Below are positions 17,301-25,409 of a stretch of DNA of 36,003 nucleotides, piece after piece. The stretch comes from a virus. Every line of letters begins with the position of its first letter. Position 1 is the stretch's first letter. Under the pieces are notes generated by a model. That model had not been told where the DNA came from. It worked only from the letters and a program-made list of their open reading frames with translations, and did no database searches. The stretch lies in the IMG/VR virus record IMGVR_UViG_3300036903_000029, positions 1 through 36,003 of that record; one strand, 5' to 3'. The translations under genes and the position numbers were made by a program.

Positions 17301-17701
17301 TCGGCACCCAGGGCAATCCGATGTATGTGATCAGCGCTTCGGGGGCAGGTGGAGGCCTGGGCGGCATCCAGCTTCCAGGATTGTCTGGCGCTGGAGGCGA
17401 TTCCGGCGGCTCATTCTCCGACGCGATCTCCGCCGCATTTGGCGGAGGCCTTGCCGATGGCGGCGATATGACTCCCGGCAAAGCTTACCTGGTGGGCGAG
17501 GATCATCCTGAGATCTTGTTCGCTGGACGGTCCGGCGGCAGCGTCTCCCCTTCGCTCAAAATGGGCGGCGGCACAACCGTCAACCAGACCAACCACTATC
17601 ACGGCGTCAGCGATGCCGACAGCTTCCGCCGATCGGAAGCGCAAACGGCTGCCAGCCACGCCCGCGACACGTCCATCGCACTCAAAAGGAATGGCCGCTG
17701 A
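14393..17701 (+). CDS. Tail tape measure protein
   Basis: It encodes 1102 residues and sets tail length; by the usual ~0.15 nm per residue it suggests a tail near 165 nm (rule of thumb, not measured). Residues ~1-45 (SLRVDLLLNQAEFLAGMKQAGSAA) are the common start. A hydrophobic Gly/Ala region (~95-135) is followed by QSTGVSVETLSGFAFVAKQSGVSAEAM, then long helical stretches. The last ~200 residues are Gly/Ser-rich, contain two similar blocks (GNPMFVSM, GNPMYVIS) and end with LADGGDMTPGKAYLVGEDHPEILFAG and NHYHGVSDADSF, as is common in GTA-like tape measures. Its stop overlaps the next start by one base. Confidence 0.95.
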   Translation: MADAVGSLRVDLLLNQAEFLAGMKQAGSAATRAGREISDSFTKLGALETVALAPLNALGAQFGVFATLAAKSMGTAIGAVAALPKALEKAQGSFGKFGAVLGLAGKGVIGIGIAGVAAGAGIITLALHTAESAAKMYALSQSTGVSVETLSGFAFVAKQSGVSAEAMNTSLERMNRSAFAAATAPHGATNAYTRLTIAVRDANGALLPTQEIFKSIADKFAAMADGPAKGALAIQLFGKSGADVIPILNQGRAGIDQYMATAQKLGIVLSTQTAEAADKFEQSLNEITAAGEGLSLNLLRALLPSLQAIASMVTRLSQSTEFQQWAETAVTWMSNIAKGALLMGDLTVLTFRELIDVFQVTVRELAAVGDAMTGVAEITAGDLVDGVARLKKSWDQASGGATKYYADAKGAASDSAKFAADLIRPPFQGTTGPQRPRGGGDADTSAAKSRINVIAETIARLKDEAAAEAELARAVGGTTASIILATAAEKANEEIARLQISAKNGGRSVTEAQKQQIRDLITLTEAYKAGFEDNKGLDEFIRKTQQETAALDALAKAHGLGPAAYATAQGGAPLEKYRQEAGDLTELIAKLKLYGATSSALAPLVNELDQLNLKMGVAAAAEKQLEAGKLTKDFNEEIDKVSAETKALNDNTLALVRGGDARRQLAITQKVNEWAAEPAHKGATPNQLAGIRAGVTQESDAQQLAGAGESVASFSRVPAIQAEIDVLSKLRSAELAAGQSTISTDALIASKEAELATARAQQSQQYIQNIIAIQQANFDMANSELLNEARLHDSQRTLIEDWDRAALEVGTFGDKVRAVLNEIQLEGQNAAANIAQAFKTALDGVNDEIAKMLTGQKFNFGQIATQLGQSLVKSGLQSAEGSLTTALFGSAVKTGQLGSSAGNPMFVSMVNSTGLSTPGSTSSTGILGSLIPGLGGSSGSSGISGLLGGVLGKFGIGAPGGGGTSSSSALGTQGNPMYVISASGAGGGLGGIQLPGLSGAGGDSGGSFSDAISAAFGGGLADGGDMTPGKAYLVGEDHPEILFAGRSGGSVSPSLKMGGGTTVNQTNHYHGVSDADSFRRSEAQTAASHARDTSIALKRNGR

Positions 17702-18402
17702 TGGCGTTCTTCGAATGTGAATTTCCGCGCACCATTGCTTTCAAGCGGCTGGGCGGGGACGGATTTTTCACCACTGTCAACAAAGGCTTTGGCGGCCAGG
17801 AACAACGCAACAAAAACTGGTCGCAAACTCACGCGAAGTACACCGTGGACCTGACGACTCCGGGGCCCCTCACCGTCGGTCGGCTGCTCTTCATCGAGCA
17901 GTTGCGCGCGTTTTTCGATGTAGTCTCCGGCCAGGGAGACGCTTTCCGGTTCTATGATCACGTCAACGGCAAGGCGCGTGGCCAGATCATCGGCGTGGGC
18001 AATGGCGCGCTGACCGTCTTTCAACTTACCAAAACGTCCACTGTCGGGCCGCCGGGCGGTGGGCTGACTCGCAGCTACGTCCGCAACCTCACCAAGATTG
18101 TGGATCCGTCGGTGATGAACTATCTCGGCGTGCCGCTGCGGCGCACTCTGAATATCTATCTGAATGGCGTGGTGCAAGCCGTGAACGCCTATACCCTCGA
18201 CGCCACCACTGGTTTGGTCACGTTCGACAGCGCCCCGGGCGGCGCCGTGGTTATCACCGCCGACTGCGAATTCGATATCCCCGTGCGGTTCAACAAAGAC
18301 CAGTACGAGCCCCAAGTCGAAGAGTCCGATATCCCCGGCGGCCAGCCCATCATCAGCGTCCATTCCGTCGAGCTGGTCGAAGTCCTGCCGCCGAATTATT
18401 AA
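17701..18402 (+). CDS. Distal tail protein, DUF2460 family (GTA g12-like)
   Basis: It encodes 233 residues. FFECEFPRTIAFKRLGGDGFFTTVNKGFGGQEQRNKNWS is the family opening. RRTLNIYLNGV and an end with ITADCEFDIPVRFNKD and VHSVELVEV are also characteristic. These proteins form the distal tail ring in Rhodobacter GTA-like tails. Starts within the tape measure stop (TGATG). Confidence 0.93.
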   Translation: MAFFECEFPRTIAFKRLGGDGFFTTVNKGFGGQEQRNKNWSQTHAKYTVDLTTPGPLTVGRLLFIEQLRAFFDVVSGQGDAFRFYDHVNGKARGQIIGVGNGALTVFQLTKTSTVGPPGGGLTRSYVRNLTKIVDPSVMNYLGVPLRRTLNIYLNGVVQAVNAYTLDATTGLVTFDSAPGGAVVITADCEFDIPVRFNKDQYEPQVEESDIPGGQPIISVHSVELVEVLPPNY

Positions 18403-18416
18403 ATTTCAGTGATTCT

Positions 18417-19370
18417 ATGAAAACGTGCTCGTCAGGGCTACAGGCGCATCTCAGCGGCGGCCAGACCGCGCTCGCGTGGTGCTGGAAGATCAAGCGCGTT
18501 GACGGAACCATTCTCGGCTTCACCACGCTCGACCAGGAACTCCCTTTCGATCTGGGCGATGGCGACGGCTTGGTGGACTATGAAGCCTCCACCGGCTATG
18601 CCAACACCGCCAACCAGTTCAAGAGCGACCTGTCCGTAGACAATTCCGAATCCACCGGTTTTCTCGAATCCGGCAGCATTACTGAAGCCGACATCCGCGC
18701 CTGCAAATATGATGGGGCCACGCTCACCGTCTTCATCGTCAACTGGAGCAATCTCAGCCAGGGCGCGCTGATCATCCGTACCGGCTATTTCGGCATCGTC
18801 AAGATGAAGAATGGCCTGTTCACTGTGGAATGCCGCGGCCTGGCCTCGAAACTTTCCACCAACATCAGCCACCAGTTTGGAGCGATGTGCCGCGCGACCT
18901 TCGGCTCCGGCCTGAACGGCATCGATCTGACGTCGAAGTACCTGTGCATGATTGACGTCACCCTGTGGCGGCAAAACGGCACGGTAAGCGGTTCAGCCGA
19001 CAATCTTCATGTCACCCCTGAAGCCGGACTGCTGATGGTGGGATCGTCCACGCCGCTCGTTGCCGCGCCGGCCGGCTGGTTCAATGACGGATTCATCCAC
19101 TTCAACACCGGCGCACTTGCCGGCGACGCTTTCGAGATCAAGAGCTGGGACGGCACGGTGCTCACCATGTATCTGCCGCTGCCTGCCCAGCCGGTATTTG
19201 GCAACACGTTTTACATTGAGCCAGGCTGCGATCACACCATAGATTCGAACGGCTGCGCCCGCTACACCAACATCGTGAATTTTCAGGGCGAGCCGTTCAT
19301 TCCCGGCGCCGATTCGCTCTACACCATTCCCGACGCGACTTACAACGTCGGCAACCCCGGCGGCGGCTAA
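18417..19370 (+). CDS. Distal tail/hub protein, DUF2163 (BR0599) family, GTA g13-like
   Basis: It encodes 317 residues. The beginning (SGLQAHLSGGQTALAWCWKIKRVDGTILGFTTLDQEL) and SVDNSESTGFLESGSITEADIRACKYDGATL are family hallmarks. The C-terminal part has HFNTGALAGDAFEIKSWDGTVLTMYLPLP and a CDHTIDSNGCARYTN segment with paired cysteines, as in g13-like proteins. It forms part of the baseplate between DUF2460 and the cell-wall peptidase. Fourteen bases separate it from the gene before. Confidence 0.92.
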   Translation: MKTCSSGLQAHLSGGQTALAWCWKIKRVDGTILGFTTLDQELPFDLGDGDGLVDYEASTGYANTANQFKSDLSVDNSESTGFLESGSITEADIRACKYDGATLTVFIVNWSNLSQGALIIRTGYFGIVKMKNGLFTVECRGLASKLSTNISHQFGAMCRATFGSGLNGIDLTSKYLCMIDVTLWRQNGTVSGSADNLHVTPEAGLLMVGSSTPLVAAPAGWFNDGFIHFNTGALAGDAFEIKSWDGTVLTMYLPLPAQPVFGNTFYIEPGCDHTIDSNGCARYTNIVNFQGEPFIPGADSLYTIPDATYNVGNPGGG

Positions 19371-19374
19371 GACT

Positions 19375-19896
19375 ATGCCCTGCGATCTAAGCAAGCCCGG
19401 TTTTAAGAATCTGAGGCGAAGTGATTTCCCGCCATATCCGCTGGTCACCATAGAACAAATCGTATCGTCCGCGCGGACGTATATCGGCACGCCATTTCGC
19501 CATCAAGGACGCGAAAAGGGGAAAGCGTGCGACTGCGTGGGCTTGCCGCTGATGGTTGGCGAAGAGCTGGGCCTCGTGGACACGCTCGGCAATCCATTCA
19601 CTCGTTACGACCACGTCAACTATGGAGCCCAGCCGGGCGACGACATGGTCCTGCGAATCTGCCGGCAGCGCCTGGTTGAAATGCCTGAAGGCCACCAGAT
19701 CCAGCCAGGAGATCTGCTGGCCATCAAGAATCCGCGCATCGCCTGCCACGTGGGAATTGCCACTATGTTGCAAGGATCGCTGGGCGTGATTCACGCGCTG
19801 GATATTTCAGGAATTCGCCGCGTGGTGGAGCACGGGCTGCGTGGTTACCACGTGTCGCACATCAAGGCTATTTTCACTTTTCCGGGGATTGAGTAG
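19375..19896 (+). CDS. NlpC/P60 cysteine peptidase of the tail tip (GTA g14-like)
   Basis: It encodes 173 residues. The catalytic cysteine is C54 in the DCVG motif and the histidine is probably H125 in ACHVGIAT; a third polar residue would follow near VIHAL. The family cuts peptidoglycan stem peptides, here probably to let the tail pass the wall during injection. Order after DUF2460 and DUF2163 is the GTA order. An alternative start at GTG 19444 would remove a short N-terminal segment. The stop TAG overlaps the GTG start of the next gene. Confidence 0.93.
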   Translation: MPCDLSKPGFKNLRRSDFPPYPLVTIEQIVSSARTYIGTPFRHQGREKGKACDCVGLPLMVGEELGLVDTLGNPFTRYDHVNYGAQPGDDMVLRICRQRLVEMPEGHQIQPGDLLAIKNPRIACHVGIATMLQGSLGVIHALDISGIRRVVEHGLRGYHVSHIKAIFTFPGIE

Positions 19897-20789
19897 TGGC
19901 TCAGCTCATCATCGTTCCGGCGCTCGAAATTGGAGTGGGATTTCTGGGCGGGCTGCTCAACAAGCCCGCGCCGCCCGCGCCGGTCACCAACAATCAAATC
20001 ACCAGCTCCGCGCCAGGCGCGCCGATTCCCTTCGGCTACGGCTTCCAACGCATTCCCGGCCAGCTCATCTGGACCACCGGAATAACTTACACCACCGTCA
20101 CCCCTTCGAAAAAAGGAGGCGGCTCGGTTATCGGATATCTGTATCAGGCCAGCATCGCCATGGCCTTCTGCGAAGGGTCGGCAGCGATCCTGCAGGTCTA
20201 TGGCGACAGCAAACTAATCTACGACACCAACCCGGACCCGGCGCAGGATCTGCCCTCGCAGTTCTATCCGCCGTGGAATTCGGCCACGCTCTACAATCCC
20301 GGCAACCTGGTGAACTATGGCGGCGTTGGCTGGATCTGCATCCTCACCAACACCAACATCATTCCGGGAACCAACCAGACTTATTGGAACACTGCCAGCG
20401 GCTACGGCCCGTGGAACAACCAGACGGTCTATAACCCTGGCGACGAAGCCACCGACGCCGGACAAATCTGGGTTTGCATGGTTTCGAACGGTCCGGGTAC
20501 CTCGCTGGGCGTCGTCGAGCCCTACTATGTCAGCGATCCGGACCCCTCAGATCCTCCGCCATGGGAAACGCTGAGGCAGTACTACGGCACGCCCACGTTT
20601 TATTCCGGCGCGGGCCCCGGAACGCAGCTCCCCGATCCGCTCATCCAGGCGGCTGAAGGCGCAGCCATCACTCCGGCATTCACCGCGCTCAACTATTTCA
20701 CCTGGGCCAATTTGCCGCTGGCCAATTTCGGCAACCGTATTCCCAACACTCGCGCCCTGATCCAGTTCCCGATTCTGTGCCAGTGCTAA
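19896..20789 (+). CDS. Tail hub protein, N-terminal part, with two inserted W/Y/G modules
   Basis: It encodes 297 residues from GTG 19896. The opening (GAPIPFGYGFQRIPGQLIWTTGITY) and IAMAFCEGSAAILQVYGDSKLIYD are typical of the first domain of GTA g15-like hub proteins. From W127 and again from W173 there are two short modules (WNSATLYNPGNLVNYGGVGWIC; WNNQTVYNPGDEATDAGQIWVC), similar to the insertion in the connector protein. The end (FTWANLPLANFGNRIPNTRALIQF) is where relatives continue into the next domain. Here a TAA stops the frame, and the next gene restarts in the same frame two codons later. Confidence 0.85.
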   Translation: MAQLIIVPALEIGVGFLGGLLNKPAPPAPVTNNQITSSAPGAPIPFGYGFQRIPGQLIWTTGITYTTVTPSKKGGGSVIGYLYQASIAMAFCEGSAAILQVYGDSKLIYDTNPDPAQDLPSQFYPPWNSATLYNPGNLVNYGGVGWICILTNTNIIPGTNQTYWNTASGYGPWNNQTVYNPGDEATDAGQIWVCMVSNGPGTSLGVVEPYYVSDPDPSDPPPWETLRQYYGTPTFYSGAGPGTQLPDPLIQAAEGAAITPAFTALNYFTWANLPLANFGNRIPNTRALIQFPILCQC

Positions 20790-20795
20790 GACTCC

Positions 20796-22634
20796 ATGTC
20801 CGAACGTCTGACACAGGTAGCTCTCGAGGTCCTGAACCCCATCCCGCCGGGGATGCGCCTTACACAGGTTGCGCTGGAAGTCATCATCCCAGCGTCGTGC
20901 GGGATTGCCTGCATCATCCTGGACCTGTGCATTCGCGCGGGCCTCGAGTGCAGCCAGGTTAACGTCGCGCTGCTCACTTCGGCGAACCTGCAGCCGAATA
21001 ACACCTGCATCGGCTACGTGATTGACCGGGCCACTTCGGCCGCGGACGCCATCCGCGTGATCATGGAGGCGTATTTCATCGACGCCTGCGAGTCTGGCGG
21101 ACAGCTCAAATTCGTCCCTCGCGGACTCCCCGCGCAAACACTTACCATTCCTGAAAGCGATCTCGGCCTGGTGAGTGACGACGCCGAAGTAATTCCCGAA
21201 CAATTCGGCGACGAGCAGGATCTGCCGCTCGAATGCATAGTCACCTATACCGACATCGAGCTCGATTACCAGTCCAATTCGCAGCGCTGGAAACGCAACT
21301 CGCGCATCGTCACCACCAAGCAGCAAAAGCAGTTGAGCTATCCGCTGGTGATGACTCCCGACCAGGCCATCAACATTGCCGCCGCGGCGCTCTATTGGGA
21401 ATGGGTGGGCCGACAGGCATTCGATTTCAACGACTGGCGCGCGGTCGCGATGCTCTACGATCCCACCGACGTCATCCAGTTTATTTACGAGACCATCACC
21501 TGGGGAGTGCGCATTACCGATCACGAAATCGGCCAGGGCTTTGTCTCCAAGTTCAAAACGCTCAATGAAGAGGGCGCCATCTATAAGCCTCTGCCTTTCG
21601 GAGTCGGCGGCAGCCGCGTCGGCAACGGCGCAGGGATCATCAATTTCAAACGTTCCGCGCTGCGCTATGTTGGACCGCCGCAGACGTTCCTATTCGATAT
21701 TCCCCTGTTGCGCGACGGCGATTCCAATCCCTCGGGCACGGGCTACTACTTCGGATTAAGCTCCACGCTGCCGCAGTGGGCAGGCGCGGCGCTCATGCGC
21801 TCGGCCGACAATTCCACTTACACCCAGGACTCGGCCGCGCCGAACGCGATTTATTACGGCTATGCCACCAACGCTCTCGGCTCTCCCGCGTCACCGTGGG
21901 TCTGGGACAATGCCAACTCGCTCACCATCGCTTTGAAAACTCCCGGAGCGGCGCTGGCCGGCGTCACCCAGCTCCAGATACTGAATGGCGCGAACGCGCT
22001 GATTGTCGGCTCGGCCGCCAACGGCTGGGAAATCATGCAGTTCGAGAACGCCGTGCAAAACATGGACGGGACGTGGACCGTCAGCGGCTTGCTGCGCGGC
22101 CGCCGCGGCACGGAGTGGGCTTGCGGCACTCACGCGATCGGAGACCTGGTGGTTGTGCCGATCTCGGGAATCCAGCGCGTCCAGAATCCTTCTTCGCTGC
22201 TCAATCAGCCTTACGACTATCGCGGCGTTTCCGTCGGCCAGGACGTCACCAGCGGCTCCATCCAGCAATTCACCCTGGTTGGCAATGACCTGAAGCCTTA
22301 CGCGCCGTGCCAGGTCACCGGCAGCCGCGATATGTCCGGCGATCTCACCATCGCCTGGGTGCGCCGCACGCGCATCGGTGGAGACGCTGAAGCGACCTGG
22401 CTGGGCGGACTTTCCGAAGTTCCGCTCTATGAACAGGAAGAGCTCTACGAAGTGGATATTTATAACGGCTCGGTTATCGTCCGGCAAATCACCGGGCTTA
22501 TTTCGCCGACCACCGTCTATTCCGCCGCGGACCAAACCGCCGACTTCGGCTCGGTGCAGAGTTCGATCCACATGAAGATTTATCAGGTGTCCGCCGTCGT
22601 GAATCTCGGCTTTCCCGCGACCGTCACTCTCTAA
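20796..22634 (+). CDS. Tail hub protein, C-terminal part (GTA g15-like)
   Basis: It encodes 612 residues. It starts with a tandem duplication of RLTQVALEV (20805-20831 and 20856-20882). Then comes the normal hub core: IACIILDLCIRAGLECSQVN, TSAADAIRVIMEAYFIDACESGGQLKFVPRGL and SVGQDVTSGSIQQFTLVGNDLKPYAPCQV, ending with DLTIAWVRRTRIGGDAEATWLGG and an ELYEVDIYNGS beta domain. Together with the gene before it makes up one hub protein of 912 codons interrupted by a single stop. No clear Shine-Dalgarno precedes the ATG, so it may depend on coupling or readthrough. Confidence 0.88.
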   Translation: MSERLTQVALEVLNPIPPGMRLTQVALEVIIPASCGIACIILDLCIRAGLECSQVNVALLTSANLQPNNTCIGYVIDRATSAADAIRVIMEAYFIDACESGGQLKFVPRGLPAQTLTIPESDLGLVSDDAEVIPEQFGDEQDLPLECIVTYTDIELDYQSNSQRWKRNSRIVTTKQQKQLSYPLVMTPDQAINIAAAALYWEWVGRQAFDFNDWRAVAMLYDPTDVIQFIYETITWGVRITDHEIGQGFVSKFKTLNEEGAIYKPLPFGVGGSRVGNGAGIINFKRSALRYVGPPQTFLFDIPLLRDGDSNPSGTGYYFGLSSTLPQWAGAALMRSADNSTYTQDSAAPNAIYYGYATNALGSPASPWVWDNANSLTIALKTPGAALAGVTQLQILNGANALIVGSAANGWEIMQFENAVQNMDGTWTVSGLLRGRRGTEWACGTHAIGDLVVVPISGIQRVQNPSSLLNQPYDYRGVSVGQDVTSGSIQQFTLVGNDLKPYAPCQVTGSRDMSGDLTIAWVRRTRIGGDAEATWLGGLSEVPLYEQEELYEVDIYNGSVIVRQITGLISPTTVYSAADQTADFGSVQSSIHMKIYQVSAVVNLGFPATVTL

Positions 22635-22643
22635 GGAAAACGA

Positions 22644-23426
22644 ATGAGCACTCCCAGCCTGGCCCTCGCCTACATCGCCAACAATCAGAACCAGGGCGAA
22701 GTCCCCTGCAATGCCGCGTTCCTCGGTCTCGACCTGGCGACGAATGCCGAAGCCTCCTGGCCGACCGGCGGCTCGGATGTAACGCTGACCCAGGCGCAGC
22801 TCGCTTCAGCCATGGTCCACGTGCTGAGCGGCGCGCTCACTGGTGACAAGCATTTGATTTTGCCGGCCAGCGTGCCGCGCACCTTTATCGTGGTGAACGA
22901 AACCACCGGCGGCCACAACATCATCGTCGAAGTTACTGGCGCGCCTGGATCCACCGTCAGCCTGCTGGCGAGTGCGGGCTACGCGCTCGTCTATTCGGAC
23001 GGCACGAATGTGGTTGAGATCTCCGGAGGCGGCGGAGGGGGCGGCGGCTCAGTCACATCCGTCGGGCTCAGCATGCCGCCAGGATGGAGCGTCGGCGGAT
23101 CGCCGGTCACGAGCTCCGGAACTCTGGCGGCTACGCTCAACGCGCCGCTGGCCAAGTCCGTCAGCTATGCGCTGGCTGATGCCGATAACACCGTGCTTTT
23201 CACCACTGGTTCGAGCGCGCTCACAGCGACGCTGCCCACCGCGGTGGGGATTGCCGCTAAGCGCTCCACCATCAAGAAAGTGGATTCCGGATCCGGAGCG
23301 GTCACCATCGCGACGACGTCCTCGCAAACCATTGACGGGCAAAGCTCCTGGAGCCTGCCCAACCAGTTTCAGTACCTCACTGTCGAATCCGACGGCAGCA
23401 ATTGGTGGGTCGTCGCCAACAATTAG
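22644..23426 (+). CDS. Tail fibre / collar-type protein
   Basis: It encodes 260 residues in two beta-rich parts joined by a run of eight glycines (residues ~130-137). After the linker comes SVTSVGLSMPPGWSVGGSPVTSSGTL, a stretch common in phage fibres, and a C-terminal domain ending QFQYLTVESDGSNWWVVANN, which recurs widely at fibre ends. The N-terminal part probably attaches to the hub. AAGGA precedes the ATG. It likely belongs to the receptor-binding apparatus. Confidence 0.75.
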   Translation: MSTPSLALAYIANNQNQGEVPCNAAFLGLDLATNAEASWPTGGSDVTLTQAQLASAMVHVLSGALTGDKHLILPASVPRTFIVVNETTGGHNIIVEVTGAPGSTVSLLASAGYALVYSDGTNVVEISGGGGGGGGSVTSVGLSMPPGWSVGGSPVTSSGTLAATLNAPLAKSVSYALADADNTVLFTTGSSALTATLPTAVGIAAKRSTIKKVDSGSGAVTIATTSSQTIDGQSSWSLPNQFQYLTVESDGSNWWVVANN

Positions 23427-23434
23427 GACAAAAC

Positions 23435-25378
23435 ATGCGCAAACTATTGTCATTGTGCTGCCTTCTGGCGGCCGTTTTTCTTGTCAGCCTATCGGCATTC
23501 GCCCAGGGCGGCGCCGCGACGGATACCCGCTACGGCGGTTCGCTGCCTGGCGCGTGCAACACGCACCAAATCTTTTCCTTGGTCAGCGGCGGCAATGCTA
23601 CCTACGAAGGCTGCACGTCCACAAACACTTGGTCGGCTTTCGCCTTGGGAAGCGGCACCACCTTCCAGGTGGACGGCACGGGACTTTCGTCCTCGAGCAC
23701 GGTGAATTTTCAGGATGCCCTCGCGTTCAACGGCCTGACGCTAACTTTCACCAATCCCTCGGCGGGCAATGTGAAGCTGGTGTGGAGCGGCACGCTGGGC
23801 AATGCCGGGCTAACCAATTCCAGCATGACGGTGGGATCGACGAGCTGCACGCTGGGATCCACCTGCGCTCCATCCACCACCGTGAATGGAACGAGCTGCG
23901 TCCTGGGTTCGACTTGCACCGTCACCGCCAGCGGCTCGGGCGTGAATCTCTCCATCCCCAACGACACGACCACCGGCACGACGGTAAACAAGCTCGCAAA
24001 AATGACTTCGGTGCAGAAAGCCATCATCACCGCGACCACGGATACAATCGCGCTACAGATTGGAATCGTGACCGCCAATGCGGGAACTTCCGGGACAGCC
24101 ACGATTGCGATCTCCGGCGTAGGCGTCTCCTGCGTATTCGATGGCGGCACCACCGCGGGCGACTACGTGATTAACTCCGTGACGATCGCGGGCGATTGCC
24201 ACGACACCGGAAGCAGCACTTACCCGACGGCCTACGGAAACACGGTGGGCATGGCGGTTGCCACCAACAGCGGCGCGGGAACTTACACCGTGAACATGAA
24301 CAATGCGCCGACCGGCAACGGAATTGGCGGCGGCATCGTCGGCCGCTCGGCTGACAATGCTTTCAACATGCTGGCGCTTTGGACTGGCCCGACCTCACTA
24401 GGAATCACGCCCACCGACATGGGCGGAAACGGGTGGGGAGTCCAGCGGAGTACTGGACAACTTATTGAGGGAAGCTGCTGCGGCGGCTCAACGACAGGAA
24501 TGATCGACTTGCAACCAACCTCCGGAAATGGCTACAGCTTTGAAATTAACAGCGGTGCTGTCGTCTACGGATACGGGATGAACAACGCGGCGGGACACTG
24601 CCTGTGGTGCGCCTACAGCCAAAATAATTCGTCATCCTTCGGCGCGCGTGAAGTTCTTGATGGCTCGCTGACCATCGCCACGTTTCAGGCTGTGGGCCCA
24701 ACCCACACTGCACGCCTGCAGGTGCTCAATACGACTGCCGATTCCTTTCAGGATGCGCCGGCCACCACCACCCAGTTTGGCGCCATCGGCCTAGGCGAAA
24801 ATACCTCGCTCTACAATCTCGGCTTCGATGCGGACGGCGTCAGTGGATGCCTGGCAGACAACACCATCACAATCGGGCACTACTTGAGTTTTGGCACAGG
24901 GACTGCCGCATATTGCCGCGACATCGGCACGGGCTGGTTTTATCCGGGAGACATTATCGGCCAGGCCATGAACTCGGTTTCCGGCGGCGCCACGGCCGAC
25001 GTCGTGCTGAGTCATGAAGTCCGCGGCGGCGCGTATGCGGCGGCGTTGCCGGTGGATTCCGCCGCGCAAACCAGCAGCATTGGATCCACTTCCCTCCTCA
25101 CTCCGAGCGCCAACGGAATGTTCCGCGCGTGCTATTACTTCTCCACCACCACGGCCGGATCCGCTGGCACAGTCAGCCTCAGCTTCACTTATACCGACAA
25201 TGCTCAGGCTGAAACGTTTGCCACCAGCACCATCAATCTGGCCACGCTGGGAGCCAATCTGGGCGGCTGCCAGGAGTTCTACGCGCTCACCAGCGCGGCG
25301 CTGAAATACCTCACCACTGTCTCCGGAGCGAGCGGCAGCCCGCAATACGATCTTCACCTGCGTATCGAAGCCGAATAG
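23435..25378 (+). CDS. Large fibre-like protein with a Sec signal peptide
   Basis: It encodes 647 residues from ATG 23435, 9 bases after the previous stop. The start RKLLSLCCLLAAVFLVSLS, then AFAQGG, is a complete signal peptide with a likely cut at AFA-QG. The mature part is Thr/Ser/Gly-rich and contains repeats of the type GSTSCTLGSTCAP / GTSCVLGSTCTV, common in phage fibres. The C-terminal 130 residues (SAAQTSSIGSTSLLTPSANGMFRACYYFSTTTAGSAGTVSLSFTYTDN ... YDLHLRIEAE) form a jelly-roll-like end. Length and position say fibre; the signal peptide says secreted. Which is right is not settled by sequence. Confidence 0.75.
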   Translation: MRKLLSLCCLLAAVFLVSLSAFAQGGAATDTRYGGSLPGACNTHQIFSLVSGGNATYEGCTSTNTWSAFALGSGTTFQVDGTGLSSSSTVNFQDALAFNGLTLTFTNPSAGNVKLVWSGTLGNAGLTNSSMTVGSTSCTLGSTCAPSTTVNGTSCVLGSTCTVTASGSGVNLSIPNDTTTGTTVNKLAKMTSVQKAIITATTDTIALQIGIVTANAGTSGTATIAISGVGVSCVFDGGTTAGDYVINSVTIAGDCHDTGSSTYPTAYGNTVGMAVATNSGAGTYTVNMNNAPTGNGIGGGIVGRSADNAFNMLALWTGPTSLGITPTDMGGNGWGVQRSTGQLIEGSCCGGSTTGMIDLQPTSGNGYSFEINSGAVVYGYGMNNAAGHCLWCAYSQNNSSSFGAREVLDGSLTIATFQAVGPTHTARLQVLNTTADSFQDAPATTTQFGAIGLGENTSLYNLGFDADGVSGCLADNTITIGHYLSFGTGTAAYCRDIGTGWFYPGDIIGQAMNSVSGGATADVVLSHEVRGGAYAAALPVDSAAQTSSIGSTSLLTPSANGMFRACYYFSTTTAGSAGTVSLSFTYTDNAQAETFATSTINLATLGANLGGCQEFYALTSAALKYLTTVSGASGSPQYDLHLRIEAE

Positions 25379-25409
25379 TTTCCCCCCAGTTTTTCCCCAG
25401 GACAACCTC

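Noticed and set aside
19896-22634. Reassigned TAA stop codon (alternative genetic code)
   Set aside because: Many other genes here end cleanly with TAA, TAG and TGA next to starts of following genes, so the standard code holds.
22972-24174. 400-codon rightward frame overlapping two fibre genes
   Set aside because: Arg/His-rich out-of-frame translation spanning the ends of two well-supported genes.
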